Assembly (NCBI GenBank): GCA_023935145.1
Contig: CM043702.1
Coordinates: 58,043,501-58,107,500, forward strand
DNA: 64,000 bases
Direction: 5' to 3'
Origin: Bretschneidera sinensis
Taxonomy: Eukaryota > Streptophyta > Magnoliopsida > Brassicales > Akaniaceae
Shown: piece after piece, positions 1-11,512 of the stretch
Layout of the letters: the number at the start of each line of letters is the position of its first letter
How positions within the stretch are numbered: the first letter of the stretch is position 1
The notes under the pieces: generated by a model
The model's database searches: none
The model's input: the letters and a program-made list of their open reading frames with translations, nothing else
What the model was told of the DNA's origin: nothing
Program-made: the position numbers and the translations under genes

Positions 1-1157
1 AAGAATAAATAACTATTGGAAAGTGATTTGATGATAATAAAGACATAGGGCTTTGATATCCACCACTAGTCATACATTCCCAATGTGTATAAGGTATCAG
101 TGCACTAGCTTTATTATGTATACCTACTGGTTACCAACCTAAGGGCATGGTATCTACTCCTTAAGCTATTGATTTCCCTAAGCAACGAGTTAGGCATGGT
201 ATCTACTCTAACTCTTTTCTTCCTTAAGGGATTCAGCATGGTATCTGCTCGAGTTACCCCTTAAGAAAACATAAGTACTGTGGAAATCGACAACCACATG
301 AGACCTAGGGCATGGTATCTACTCCCGGTTTCCCATGTTGATTAACCCAAGTATCCGGATAAGATATCCCTCGTTACTAATGTTAGACCCAGGACTCGGT
401 CATCCAAATTGATCTAACTAACCCATCCATACCACATGCATATGTTGGCCTTACACACACATATGAGCAATTTAAATAAGCACAAGTGTTAATCAAGTTA
501 AGTAACATAGTAAGCTATTGGCAAAGATTTTATCAATAAATAAAAATATGGGAATGCATAACTAGGGCTTCAATCGAGCCTTATAAGAGAGTTAGTTACA
601 CATACTAACTGAAGTAAACATTATAAATAAACTAAACATAAAGGAGAAGAATAAACCCGAGAGAAGAGGCGTCAATTCTCTCCCAAGCCCTCAACTCCAA
701 GTAAAAGAAAAGAGAGAAGTGTTTTCTATCTAAGGTCTGTCTTAAGTGTGTGATTTACAAGTGTATTTATAGGTTTTTGAAAATTCCTAAGAGAACCATG
801 AGTTCCTAAAACAACAATTCTCTTATTTCCAAAATAGGGTTCTGCAGTTTACTGTTCACGCCCGTACATGTGCGCTCGATCGCAGTGTGCCTTGCGCTCG
901 ATCACAGTGTGCGCTCGATACTTCAAGTGTGCGCACGATCGCATTGCATGGCGTGATCGATCGCACTTTGTCCAGAGAATGCTCCAGGGCTTCCAGATTT
1001 CTTCCTTTAAGTGCCAAAACTACTTCTTTTTCTCCAAGACCCTATAAAAACATGCAAAACACACAAATGGAGTAAAAGAGACCAAATTAATGTAATAAAG
1101 GACCTAATAACTGTAAATAAGGGGGCTTAAATATGAATATTTAAGCATCTATCACCA
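1..1157 (-). mobile_element. Athila-like LTR, left part outside the window
   Basis: Read on the minus strand this begins TGATAGATGC at 1157, close to the TGATGAG starts of the two other Athila-like LTRs in the window (4548 and 41324/45600). It has the same architecture: a palindrome near the terminus (1125-1146), then an array of CGATCG motifs (872-965), then a TATA box (764-771). Four copies of a GCATGGTATCTACTC-like 15-mer lie at 145, 194, 236 and 310. The base next to 1157 is not a polypurine tract, so this is either a 5' LTR of a minus element running out to the left, or a solo LTR. It abuts the truncated plus-strand LTR at 1158, so it probably inserted into that LTR. Its left end is not visible. 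Confidence 0.6.
764..965 (-). promoter_or_regulatory. LTR promoter: CGATCG motif array plus TATA box
   Basis: Copies of a GCGCTCGATCGCA-like motif start near 872, 894, 911, 931 and 951; the last contains GATCGATCGC. Downstream on the minus strand, TATAAATA lies at 771-764. The same order of motif array then TATA box recurs in the other Athila-like LTRs. A role as enhancer or protein-binding site is inferred. Confidence 0.5.
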
Positions 1158-1832
1158 GCTAATCTCCAAGCAAGGCGAAGGGATGAATCCATAGGTGTAG
1201 TTGTTATTATTTTCCTTTATTTGATTCAGTTTTAGTTGGATATTATTTTCATTAAACATTGTTATGTTTTATTCTTTAATTTAATTAGTAAATCTTTTAT
1301 TAGTCTGGTGATTGCATGCTTCTTTTCCATATAAGTCTAGTCATGCTCTTTTTATGTGTATTTGTTTGGGTGTGATTGAGTCTGGTAGATCTCTTTTATA
1401 GATTTGTCCATTGCTGCGGTATTATCATTTAGATATATCGTCGTCTCTTGATAATTTATAAGTTAGGTCATGTGTGCTTGAAGGTAAAGAATAATTCATA
1501 TCAATTACATTAGGGTTTATACATGCGCTTTAATTGAATATTTGTCGATTGCCTGTTTGGGATATGAAACTTGCAATTGAGATAAAAACAGTTGAATCAA
1601 GTTAGGATTAGGGCAACGAACCTAGGCAGGATTTCTGGAGCCTTGTTGTTTCTTATTTATATCCATCAATTATTTATACAATTTTCAAACAATCAACAAA
1701 TCAGATTCTTTCAATCAATCTTTTATCGTTTGTGTTGAGGTTTACACCTTCTTTTGTAATTAGTTTGTTTCCTTATGGAATCGACACCCCAAAGCTGTGC
1801 TACAATACCGCTTTAAGTTTTGGGCGGAATCA
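1158..1832 (+). mobile_element. Athila-like 5' LTR, truncated at its left end
   Basis: This is the 3' part of a plus-strand LTR. It is homologous in inverted orientation to 3215-3895 of the minus LTR, including the segment around CCAGCTAATCTCCAAGC at its left edge. It ends in AATCA at 1832, followed by five bases and a primer-binding site, which defines it as a 5' LTR. The upstream part of the LTR was displaced by the minus LTR ending at 1157. Confidence 0.75.
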
Positions 1833-1837
1833 AATTT

Positions 1838-1855
1838 TGGCGCCGTTGCCGGGGA
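1838..1855 (+). other. Primer-binding site, tRNA-Asp type
   Basis: TGGCGCCGTTGCCGGGGA is complementary over 18 bases to the 3' end of plant tRNA-Asp (GTC). This is the primer-binding site used by Athila-lineage Ty3-gypsy elements. It sits five bases after the LTR end, fixing the plus orientation of this element. Confidence 0.9.
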
Positions 1856-2025
1856 AACACACTTAAGTACAAAGAAGATTGTCAACTTTGAGACATAATG
1901 GTAGAAGAATTATAAATATTTTTCTTTTCAGCAGTTTGTAAATACGATAATATTGTTCGTTTACCTTAGTTTTGATTTTCTGATTTATTTTGTTTTATTT
2001 ATTTCCCCTCTGATTCATTTGGTGT

Positions 2026-3179
2026 ATGCTTAGACCGAGAGATTTGCGAGGTAGATTCATTAGAGGACTCGAACTAGAATTACCCTCTCTTTCTGAGTCT
2101 GATAGTGAAACCTCGCATAGATCAACCAATAGTGGAAACCCAAGTGAGAATTTAGAGGATTTTGTTAACATGGCCGATAACCTTAATGAGAATGTTGCTA
2201 GGACACTTCAGGATTACCTCCACCTACACGCACAGCCACACCATCATGCATCATGTTTCCAACCAATACTCGCCAATTAGATCTTAAACCAGGGATGATT
2301 CAATTACTCCCTACATTTCATGGCTTGCATAATGAAAACCTATATGTGCACATTAAAGAGTTTGAGGAAGTAGTCGCGACTTTTCATAGTCAAGATGAAA
2401 CCGATGACATTGTGAAGCTTAAGTTCTTTCCTTTCACTTTGAATGATAGAGCTAAGAGTTGGCTATACTCACTAAGACCACGATCTATTAGGTCGTGGAC
2501 TGAGATGACTCGGGCTTTCTTTAATAAATACTTTCCCCAACATAAGACCAATGCTTTAAAAAGACAAATCTCCACCTTTGCACAAAAGGACAGCGAGACT
2601 TTGTATCAGTCTTGGGAGAGGTTTAAGGAGTTATTGAGTATGTGTCCTCACTATGGGTATGAGAGTTGGCGCTTGGTGAGCTATTTTTATGAGGGACTTA
2701 CATATAGAGAGCGACAATTTGTAGAGATGATGTGTAATGGTGGGTTCTTGGAGAAAGATCCTGATGAGGCCATAGAGTACCTCAATGAGCTTACTGAAAA
2801 AGCTCACACTTGGACTGGACCTAGTGCTACTGAGAGCACAAATAGGTCACGACCTATAGAGAACCCAAATAGTGGTGGAATTTACCATCTTAGGGAAGAG
2901 GATAACCTTAAGGCCAAGGTCGATATGCTCACTAGGGAACTAGAGGTATTAAAGACTAAAAGTTCAAAGCCAACACACGTGGTTAATCATGCAAAATCTT
3001 TTGAACCATGTTTTGTGTGTGGCGGGGTAGATCATCTCGCCCAAGAGTGTCTCATATTTGCTGATATGAGAGGGATGTATAAGGAACAATGTAATGCCTT
3101 AGGCATGTACACGAAGCCTTCTACACCTTTCTCTAATACCTATAATCCGGGATGGCGAAATCACCCCAATTTCAGCTAG
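2026..3179 (+). pseudogene. Athila-like gag, broken
   Basis: Two overlapping frames (2026-2280 and 2253-3179) together give one gag polyprotein, so there is a frameshift near 2230. The first part has a basic LRPRDLRGRF start and a Ser/Glu-rich region. The second holds the retrotransposon gag domain (KLKFFPFTLNDRAKSWLYSL, then RAFFNKYFPQ) and a CCHC zinc knuckle, CFVCGGVDHLAQEC, near residue 251 of that frame. The conserved gag end YNPGWRNHPNFS is followed by a stop where Athila relatives have Trp, and homology to gag continues to about 3210. Protease and pol of this element are missing: the minus-strand element begins at 3215. Capsid function is known for the family; this copy cannot make an intact protein. 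Confidence 0.85.
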
Positions 3180-3214
3180 AAGTCTGAAAACTAGCAGCTT
3201 GCACAACTAAAATT

Positions 3215-4548
3215 TGATTACGCTCAAAACATAACGTGGTATTGTAGTACAGCTTTGGGGTGTCGATTCCACAAGGAAACAAACTAATTACAAAAGAAGG
3301 TGCAAACCTCAACACAAACGATAAAAGTTAAAGTGACAAAATCTGAATTGTTGATTGTGTGAAAATTGTGTAAATAATTGATGGATGATATAATAAAGAA
3401 ACAACAAGGTTTCGAAAATCCTCCCTAGGTTTGTTGCCTTAATCCTAACTTGATTCAGTTGTTTTTATCTCGATTGCAAGTTTCAGATCCCAAACAGGCA
3501 ATCGGCAAATATTCAATTAAAGCGCATGTATAAATCCTAATGTAATTGATATGAATTATTCTTTACTTTTAAGCGCAGATGACCTAACTTATAAATTATC
3601 AAAAGATGACGATATATCGAAATGACAATATCGCAACAATGGACAAATCTATAAAGAGATCTACCGGACTCAATCACACCCAAACAGATACACATAAGAA
3701 GAGCATGACTAGACTTATATTGAAAAGAAACATGCAATCATCGGACTAATAAAAAATCTACTAATTAAATTAAAGAATAAAACATAATAATGTTTAATGA
3801 AAATAATATCCAACTACAACTGAATCAAATAAAGGAAAATAAGAACAACTACACCTAGGGATTCATCCCTTCATCTTGCTTGGAGATTAGCTGGCTATGG
3901 AGCTCATGCTTCCTTGAGCTGCCTCCGACCTCTCAACGATCATCACCTCCTTGGTAGCGAAAGCTTCGGTGATTCCTCAGCTTGCCCTCCAAAAGTATAC
4001 TTCGGATTGCTCCTAAAGGCCCTCTGAATTGCTCCTAAAGGCCCTCTGGAGTCACTCTCTGATGATTTCATATGAGCTCTGATTGATGCTTAAAGCTTAA
4101 GTTGAGTGGATCTTATATAGGCAAACTCCCGGAGTGATATGTGTTTTCTAACCGATGTGGGATACTGCCCGAGTGCGCTCGATCGCAGCCTTAGTGCGCT
4201 CGATCGCATATGTGCTCGATCGCAGGTTGGTGCACTCGATCGCAATTGTGCTACAGAGTACTTCTTGGTCAATATGGGATGTGTGCTCGATCGCACTGTT
4301 TGTGCGCTCGATCGCAGTACAAGCAGCAGTCCATCTTGTCCTTCCAGAAGTATGGGATCTTGGCCTTTTATGCAACGATCGCTTCTTTTTCTCTTTTAAA
4401 CTCAAAGTACTTGAAAATTTCACTGAAATAAGTTAGTGGTCCAATAATATTAGTTTAGAGTTATTAACACATAAAAGATAAAGACCGAGATCAATCCTAA
4501 AATGCTAACAATTAACCACTGTTGAGAAGCATTTTATGACTCTCATCA
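3215..4548 (-). mobile_element. Athila-like LTR, minus strand
   Basis: On the minus strand it begins TGATGAGAGTC at 4548 and ends GCGTAATCA at 3215 (1334 bp). A polypurine tract AGTTGGGGGTTG lies immediately outside the start, so this is the 3' LTR of the pol-bearing minus element to the right. The sequence below 3215 is gag of the plus element, not a primer-binding site. The U5 part matches 1158-1832 in inverted orientation. A TATA box and CGATCG array lie inside. Confidence 0.85.
4113..4317 (-). promoter_or_regulatory. LTR promoter: six CGATCG motifs plus TATA box
   Basis: Six copies of GYGCTCGATCGCA-like sequence begin near 4175, 4197, 4211, 4232, 4283 and 4303. A CTATATAA box on the minus strand lies at 4120-4113, about 55 bp downstream of the nearest motif. 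The layout matches the LTRs at 1-1157 and 40103-45600. Confidence 0.55.
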
Positions 4549-4584
4549 CAACCCCCAACTAGCTTATTGCTAGTCCCTAGCAAT
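4549..4584 (-). repeat. Polypurine tract plus hairpin next to the 3' LTR
   Basis: The plus strand reads ACCCCCAACT then ATTGCTAG-TCC-CTAGCAAT, a perfect 8-bp stem with a 3-nt loop (4566-4584). On the minus strand the hairpin precedes the polypurine tract that abuts the LTR. This is the likely plus-strand DNA priming site. Confidence 0.7.
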
Positions 4585-5900
4585 TCAAGCGAAAACAAAT
4601 GATGAATTCTACGGTGGGAATCAAAGTAAATGAAAAGCAACATTAGTGTTAAACCAAGAGTAATTCACTTTTGTCTCAAAAATTGCACATAGCACACGGC
4701 ACATAAAATCATTAAATATCACTCAAGTCCAAAAATAATCCAAACATCAATCTTAAAATCGTTATTGACTCTTAACATCCATCTTACCACAATCCATTAA
4801 TCCAAACACCCAAATGATTTTATGCATAACATTCATGAATACAAGTCTTGGCCTCTAAAAACATAATAAATTTCGTGACGTTAATCACAAAAACGAGCTC
4901 TATATGCTTATATTTCAAACCACTCTCCACTATGGTAGAAAAATCACACTACACTGGATCAAAATGTCTTTAATAAGCTTGTAATATTAGGCTAAGGTAA
5001 AGGCTAAGGAAGAATGGGAAGGATTCACAAGTAAAAGAACTCAATCTCTTAGCTTTAAACACAATCGCTTTAAGCACTTGACAACCTTTACTTCAACACC
5101 CAACTCTTTCAACCATTTTTCGAGCATTTCTTTCAACAAATCACCATTTCTTTCTTTCCTTTCTTTGCCATAATTCATCATTTTTTTTTATTTTGGCATA
5201 TAACCATTCACCTTCTTTTTCATCATCATTTTTTTTTGTTTTCCACAAACCCCAACTTATCTCCTTTAGTTTACTTGGTTTGTGGTAGTGATATTTTTTC
5301 ATATTTCCACCCTTACTCCTTTTAAGTACTTCTCATAACATGTGTATAACTAAGTTCTTTTAAAAGAAAGGTAAGGATAAAATATTTTTAGGCTCATAAG
5401 GGTAAGTAAATGGTTTATCGAAAGAAACAAGGCTCAATTTTTCTTTTCAAGAAAAATGCTCAAATAGGTGACTAGTGATAAATATAGCAATGGTAGGTTT
5501 GAAAGGCTCAAATAGTTCAAAAATGGCCTATATCATATCCTAAGTAGTGTGCATTCTAGGAATTCGCCTCAAGTAGTTATCAAGTAAGTTCTAGAGCTTG
5601 TTGAGACCGCAGAAATATTCACAAAATAATCACACATAAAACTTTTCTAAATGTTTAAGACTAATCATACTCTCTTACCACAAACTAGAGTCTCTAACCA
5701 AATGAAGATTGATGCTTAAATTAATTTCAAACTGAAGCAAGATTTAACTTCTTCTAAATGCTATATGCTATCTCAATTAAGTTTATATCATTGAAATGTA
5801 AATTGACTCTAAGGCTAACACAAAGCATACTAATCAAAAACAAAGATGACACCAAGCAGTTCAATGAAAGAAAAAAAAGAATATGTTAATATGTTTCCTC

Positions 5901-5935
5901 CACCCCCAACTGAAAAATTACATTGTCCTCAATGT
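5901..5935 (-). repeat. Internal copy of the polypurine-hairpin module
   Basis: ACCCCCAACTG is followed by ACATTG-TCCT-CAATGT (stem 5920-5925 with 5930-5935). It has the same order and loop type as the LTR-adjacent module, but lies about 1.3 kb into the spacer, near the end of pol. Confidence 0.5.
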
Positions 5936-6205
5936 TAAAGAAAAAGTAAAGGAAACTCCCTTTGTAAGCAAAAGTGCACGGAAGCTGAAATTTGTGCACC
6001 TCCATATGAACTGCATGCTAAGCTTCTTGTTGAAAGTCTATCTACAATATAGAACAAACAAAAAGAAAGCAACTGTGGTGTACCATTAAGACTCCCACCG
6101 TGTGTTAGCACACTAACAATTAAAATTAAAATGCATTCAATAATAATAAAAAAAACAAATAAACAACACAAAAATAAAAGAAAAAAATGTACCTCTATTG
6201 TGTGG

Positions 6206-8948
6206 TCAAGGTAAGTAGACAGGATCCCTAAGCGGAATGTCTTCCACTTCCAGATCTTGCCTATACATTAAGATCTTAAGACGTTGACCATTGACTTTAA
6301 AGACCCGGCCATCTCTAGTATCCTCAATTTCTACCGCCCCATTTTCAAAAACATTTTTCACCACAAAATGGTCGGTCAACCTCGACCAAAGTTTTTCAGG
6401 ATGCTTATGGAGTCTAGAGTTGTATAAGAACACCCGATCATTAGGTTTAAACATTTTCTTCAAAATATTTTTATCATGGAATACTTTCATCTTAGCCTTA
6501 TAGATTCTAGAGTTCTCATAAGCATCATTCTTTAATTCCTCTAACTCGGTCAATTGATATTTCTGAAGCTTACCGGCTACTCCTATATCAAAATTAAAAG
6601 ATTTGATTGCCCAATACACTCGATTTTCGAGCTCTATAGGTAAGTGACAAGGCTTTCCAAAAATAAGATGATAAGGTGACATACCTAAGGGAGTTTTAAA
6701 AGCTATACGGTAAGCCCATAATGCATCAACTAGTCTCAAAGACCAATCCTTGCGATCCGGGTTAACCGTTTTTTCTAAAATTTGTTTAATCTCCCTATTA
6801 GCAAGCTCTACTTGCCCACTCGTCTAAGGATGATAGGCAGTAGAAATTTTATGTAACACCCCGTATTTTCGCATCAAAGCTTCAAAAGAATGGTTGCAAA
6901 AATGTGTACTCACTAATTATAGCACGTGGGATACCAAATCAAGATAACACATTTTCTTTAAGAAATTTGATTACCATTCTATTATCATTGCTTCGACAAG
7001 CTGCTGCCTCTACCCACTTAGATACATAATCTATTGCCAAGATGATATATTGGTATCCAAAGGAAGGAGGAAAGGGTCCCATAAAATCGATGCCCCAACA
7101 ATCAAAGATTTCAATTACCAAAATAGGGTTTATGGGCATCATATTTCGACGAGACACAACTCCTAACTTTTGACACCTTTCACATGAGCGACAATAGGTG
7201 TTTGCATCATTGAACAAGGTAGGCTAATAAAATCCACACTGCAAAATTTTTGCAGCGATTTTTTTCATTGAAAAGGGGCCTCCACAAGCTTAGGAATGAC
7301 AAAATTCTAAGATACTTGCAATCTCTTCATTAGGGATGCAACGCCTTAGAATTTGGTCTGGGCAGTACTTGAAAAGATAGGGGTCATCCCAATAAAAATT
7401 ACATACCTCATATACAAATTTTCTCTTGTCTTGAGCGCTCCAATCCATTGGTATCTCACCTGTAGCCAAATAATTCACGATGTGAGCAAACCATTGTAAG
7501 GAAGTAACAGAAAGTAAATGCTCATCGGGAAAGTCATCTTTGATTGGCATGTCATCAGATGTGTCCTCAATTGTGAGCCTTGAAAGATGGTCAGCCACTA
7601 CATTCTCTACTCATTTCTTGTCTTTGATGGTGATGTCGAATTCTTGTAGGAGTAAGATCCATCGTATTAAGCGTGCCTTAGCATCCTTCTTTGTAAGAAG
7701 GTATTTGAGAGTCGCATGATCTGTAAAAATAAGGATAGGATAACCAATTAAGTATGCACGAAATTTATCTAAAGCAAATACTACAGCTAGCAATTCTTTT
7801 TCAGTTATGGAGTAATTCATCTGAGCACTATTCAAAGTCTAACTAGCATAGTAAATCACAAAAGGTTTTCCCTCTCTTCGATGTCCAAGAACAGCACCTA
7901 TAGCGTAATCACTAGCATCACACATGATTTCAAAGGGTAAATTCCAATCAGGTGACTGCATTATAGGTGCTGAAGTAAGCTTGCCAATCAGTGTTTTAAA
8001 TGCCTCTTGACAAGTTTGAGTCCACTCAAATGGGGCATCTTTAAGTAGGAGGGCATATAGTGGTCTAGATATGTTTGAAAAATTTTGTATGAACCACCTA
8101 TAAAAGCTAGCATGACCAAGGAAAGATCTCACATCCGTTATTGTCTTAGGTATAGGCAATTTAGAGATTAATTCAATCTTAGATTGATCAACCTCTATTC
8201 CTTTAGAAGAGACAATATACCTTAAGACAATACCGGATGGTACCATGAAATGACATTTTTCCCAGTTTAAAACCAATTCTTTTTCCTCACATCGAATTAA
8301 TAATCTTTCCAAATTCATTAAGCATGTATCAAATGAAGATCCAAAAATAGTTAGGTTATCCATAAAAACCTTCATGCAATTTTCAACCATGTCACTAAAA
8401 ACACTCATCATGCAACGTTGAAAAGTGGCAGGTGCATTACACAATCCAAATGGCATTCTATGAAAAGTGTAAGTACCAAAGGGACAAGTAAAAGTGATTT
8501 TATCCTGATCTTCTAATGCAATTTCAATTTGATAATAGCCAGAATAACCATCTAAGAAACAGTAAAAAGGATGACCAGCTACACGCTCAAGAATTTGATC
8601 AATAAAAGGGAGTGGGAAATGGTCTTTTCGGGTTGCAGCATTTAATCTCCTGTAATCAATGCACGTATGCCACCCTGTCACAAGTTTGCTAGGGAATAAC
8701 TCTCCTAGGTCATTCATTACCACAGTAACTCTGGACTTTTTGGGAACGATTTGTGTAGGATTTACCAATTTACTATCAGCTATGGGATATATAATACTCG
8801 CATCTAACAGTTTCAGCACTTCATTTTTCACTACTTCTTTCATAGTGGGGTTAAGTCTACGTTGAGGGTCTCTACGAGGACTAGTTCCTTCATCCAAATT
8901 TATTTTATGGGAGCAGATCAGGGGACTAATTCCCTTCAAATCAGCCAT
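6206..8948 (-). pseudogene. Athila-like pol (RT, RNase H, integrase), broken
   Basis: Reading leftward, 8948-7839 is reverse transcriptase: DASIIYPIADSKLVNP, CIDYRRLNAATRKDHFPLPF, the RT active box as VFMDN (usual last residue D), and FLGHASFYRWFIQNF. RNase H starts at CDASDYAIGAVLG and continues in 7835-7611 ([16 protein letters not shown]) and 7598-7290 (ADHLSRL). The integrase zinc-finger and core are at 7217-6939 (CRSCERCQKLG, GIDFMGPFPPSFGYQYI). The core continues through a stop near 6825 to the integrase C terminus in 6739-6206 (LWAYRIAFKTPLGMSPY). Stops at about 7836, 7600 and 7230 and the FMDN box mark it as dead. The upstream gag and 5' LTR of this element are not present: to the right it joins an inverted segment near 8985. 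Confidence 0.9.
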
Positions 8949-8984
8949 GCTCCATCCTAAGGCTGATTTATGTGCAATTAAGGT

Positions 8985-9436
8985 CTGATTTATGTGTGAT
9001 TGTTTTATGAATACTTTTGCGGTCTTGACAAGCTCTAGAACTTACTTGATAATCACTTGAGGCGAATTCCTAGAATGCACACTACTTAGGATACGATATA
9101 GGCCATTTTTGAACCGTTTGAGCCTTTCAAACCTACCATTGCTATATTTATCACTAGTCACCTATTTGAGCCTTTTTCTTGAAAAGAAAAATTGAGCCTT
9201 GTTTCTTTCGATAAACAATTTACTTACTCAGTTGTTTTGAACCTTGTTGTTTCTTTATTATATCATTCATCAATTATTTACACAATTTTCACACAATTAA
9301 CAATTCAGATTTTGTTACTTTAACTTTTATCATTTGTGTTGAGGTTTACACCTTCTTTTGTAATTAGTTTGTTTCCCTGTGGAATCGACACCCCAAAGCT
9401 GTACTACAATACCGCGTTAAGTTTTGAGCGTAATCA
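8985..9436 (+). mobile_element. Inverted, deleted copy of spacer and LTR end
   Basis: 8985-9225 is the inverted counterpart of about 5640-5390 (spacer). 9230-9436 is the inverted counterpart of about 3410-3215 (LTR U5 end). The 2 kb between them is missing. The segment ends in GCGTAATCA at 9436, an LTR 3' terminus, followed directly by copia RT sequence. TTTATGTG shared near 8985 could be junction microhomology. It matches the 3215-4548 LTR subfamily better than the 1158-1832 LTR (GAGCGTAATCA against GGGCGGAATCA). Confidence 0.7.
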
Positions 9437-10560
9437 TGTGCCAACTGAAGAAATCTCTCTATGGCCTGAAGCAATCACCTCGGCAATGGAATAAGAGGTT
9501 TGATTCCTTTGTAACCAGTCTGAGTTTCATGAGGAGCTACTATGATTCGTGCTTGTATTACAAGAGGCACAAGGTGGAGGAAATGGTGATTATCATGATC
9601 TATGTTGATGATATGTTGTTGGTTGGGAGCAGCATGGAGAGGATAAGAAAATTGAAGGCTCAACTCAGTGAGGAGTTTGAGATGAATGATCTTGGCCATG
9701 CACAGAAGATCCTTGGGATGTGTATCATCTGGGAAAGGGAGCGAAACAGATTGAAGATCTCTCAAGCTTCCTATATAGAGAAGATGATATCTAAGTTCTG
9801 TATGGAAGATAGCAAACCAGTGAAGGTTCCCCTTGCTGGTTATTTCAAGTTCTCCAGTGATCATTGTCCAAGATCGAATGAGGAGAAGAATGAAATGGAA
9901 AAGGTCCCCTACTCTAGTGCAGTTGGTTCTGTAATGTTCACCATGGTAAGCACTAGACTTGATATTACTCATGCAATTAGTGTTCTTAGCAGATTTATGA
10001 GTAATCCCAGAAAGGAGCATTGGCTTGGGATGAAATGGCTGCTAAGGTAAGCCCAGATATGGGGCTGGTTTATAAGAAGAGGGATAAGTCCATCTGCCTT
10101 GAGGGTTATGCTGATTTGAACTATGGAGCAGACCGGGATAAAAAGAGATCGATTACTTCCTACTTCTTTAACTTAAACGGATGTCGTGTAAGTTGGAAGG
10201 CTCAATTGCAGCCGGTAGTAGCACTCTCAACAACCAAGGCTAAGTACATAGCAGCTACCGAAGCCATCGAGGAGGCTATGGGATGCAAAGGGTTGCTGGA
10301 AGAGTTGAAGGTACTATAAGAGCAGATTGTGGTGTATTCGAATAGCCAAAGTGCATTGTATTTGTGCAAGAATCCGGTGTTCCACGAAAAGACAAAGCAT
10401 ATGGATGTTCGGTACCATTTCATTCAGGAAAATGTTACGGAATGATGCATTCGTGTGAACAAGGTAGCCACGGAAGAAAACCCTACGTATTTAGGTACTA
10501 AGGTTCTACCTCTAAGTAAGTTCAATCATTGCCTTGGACTACTTAGGATTGGAGTCAGTT
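9437..10560 (+). pseudogene. Ty1-copia RT C-terminal part and RNase H, broken
   Basis: The frame opens in the middle of the copia RT motif CQLKKSLYGLKQSPRQW and continues through the catalytic box YVDDMLLVG, FEMNDLGHAQKILGM, and SAVGSVMFTMVSTRLDITHA. A frameshift near 10050 leads to RNase H (CLEGYADLNYGADRDKKRS, VALSTTKAKYIAATEA). A stop at 10317 precedes YSNSQSALYLCKNP, where relatives have Asp instead of the first Asn. Another stop is near 10442. Gag, protease and integrase would lie left of 9437 but are absent, because Athila-like sequence abuts this point. It is followed by a copia-type polypurine tract and LTR. Confidence 0.88.
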
Positions 10561-10642
10561 GATATAATGACTCAAGATGAGTTTGGATCCTGAGTTCTCT
10601 GCACAATGGGTTCGGTTTAAATGCTTAGACAAAGGTAGAGAT

Positions 10643-11512
10643 TGTTGGAGTTTGTCTAAGAATTAAACGGAAGAAGAATAATGAAGTTCAGCAAGGAGTG
10701 CATACCAGGTAAGGCCATGGCCCAACCTTGTCCAGGCCACGGTGCACAGCAAGAGAGGATGCTGGAGGAGGGCTAGGCCGTGATGTAGCCTACCCAAGGC
10801 CGCGGCGCCCAGAAGAGGAGGAATGTGTGCTCTGCCTTGGGCCACGGCGCGCCCTGGTCTAGGCCGCGACGCCAGGCACACTGATGCACCTTGTTTCAGC
10901 CTTTCTTAACTGCGTGGAGACATGTCCAAAATGCATAGGATCACTAAGGAATGATGAAGAGCTGTGGATGATTAGTCCTTTAGATCTAAGGGTGGATATT
11001 GACCCTCAAGATTGGTCAAGAAGTTGGTGCACTATATAAAGGGTCACCTAGTTTCAATCTCCAAGATATATAACACATTGTGACATACAAGTGATCATCA
11101 TACAAGAGAGTTAAAGTGCAAGTGTAAGATTGCAAAGACACAAAACACAGAGACGCTCTAGAATAGATCTCAAAAGAATGGCTGGTTGTAAAGAGAGAAG
11201 TAGTATAGATTTGTGGGTAGAGTGCTTTTGTAATAGTTCTATCACTTTTTTTCTCCTCTTCTGGTTCTTCAAGAACCTATGAATTCTTGGAAGGGTGTTG
11301 CTGATTGTAAAGAACTCCATTGATAAGATAGTGCAGAGAGCTCGGAGAAGCTCACGGGGACGTAGGCATATTGCCGAACCTCGTCAACAAATTGCATGTT
11401 CTTTTCTTTCTTGCTTTGATTGGTTACTGTCTTTTTTCTTTATACAAGTCACGCTAGACTTGGGTGTTTGGAAGATCACCTCCTGGGCATCATCTAAGGT
11501 GATTTCTCAACA
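10643..11512 (+). mobile_element. Copia 3' LTR
   Basis: The polypurine stretch ACAAAGGTAGAGA precedes TGTTGGAGTTTGTC at 10643, and the LTR ends TTTCTCAACA at 11512 (870 bp). A TATA box lies at 11033-11040 and a GC-rich motif array at 10734-10873. A related LTR lies inverted at 13345-14346. The following sequence belongs to a Ty3-gypsy element, so this copia element inserted into that element; its 5' half is outside the window or lost. Confidence 0.85.
10734..11040 (+). promoter_or_regulatory. Copia LTR promoter: GC-rich motif array plus TATA
   Basis: AGGCCACGG, AGGCCGTGA, AAGGCCGCGGCGCCC, GGGCCACGGCGCG and AGGCCGCGACGCC lie between 10734 and 10873, in otherwise AT-rich DNA. TATATAAA is at 11033-11040. 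The inverted relative keeps two GGGCRCCGCGGCC copies (14071 and 14133) and the same TATA context. Confidence 0.5.

Larger units (their letters stand above)
4549..6205 (-). mobile_element. Non-coding spacer between pol and 3' LTR of minus Athila-like element
   Basis: No env-like or other supported reading frame is visible. Two modules of a polypurine tract plus short hairpin lie at its ends (4551-4584 and 5901-5935). The segment 5390-5640 recurs inverted at about 8985-9225. Short T-rich runs lie at 5180-5240. Confidence 0.65.

Noticed and set aside
872..965. Regular short repeats considered as a CRISPR-like array
   Set aside because: Spacing is irregular, units are 12-15 bp and the context is a plant LTR promoter.
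4090..4436. Several overlapping frames rich in RSxAL or ALDRS repeats
   Set aside because: They arise from the CGATCG motif array, which is non-coding LTR sequence. The same applies at 40773-41275 and 45202-45551.
6291..6503. Open frames on the plus strand across 6.2-8.9 kb
   Set aside because: They are shadows of the minus-strand Athila-like pol and show no family features.
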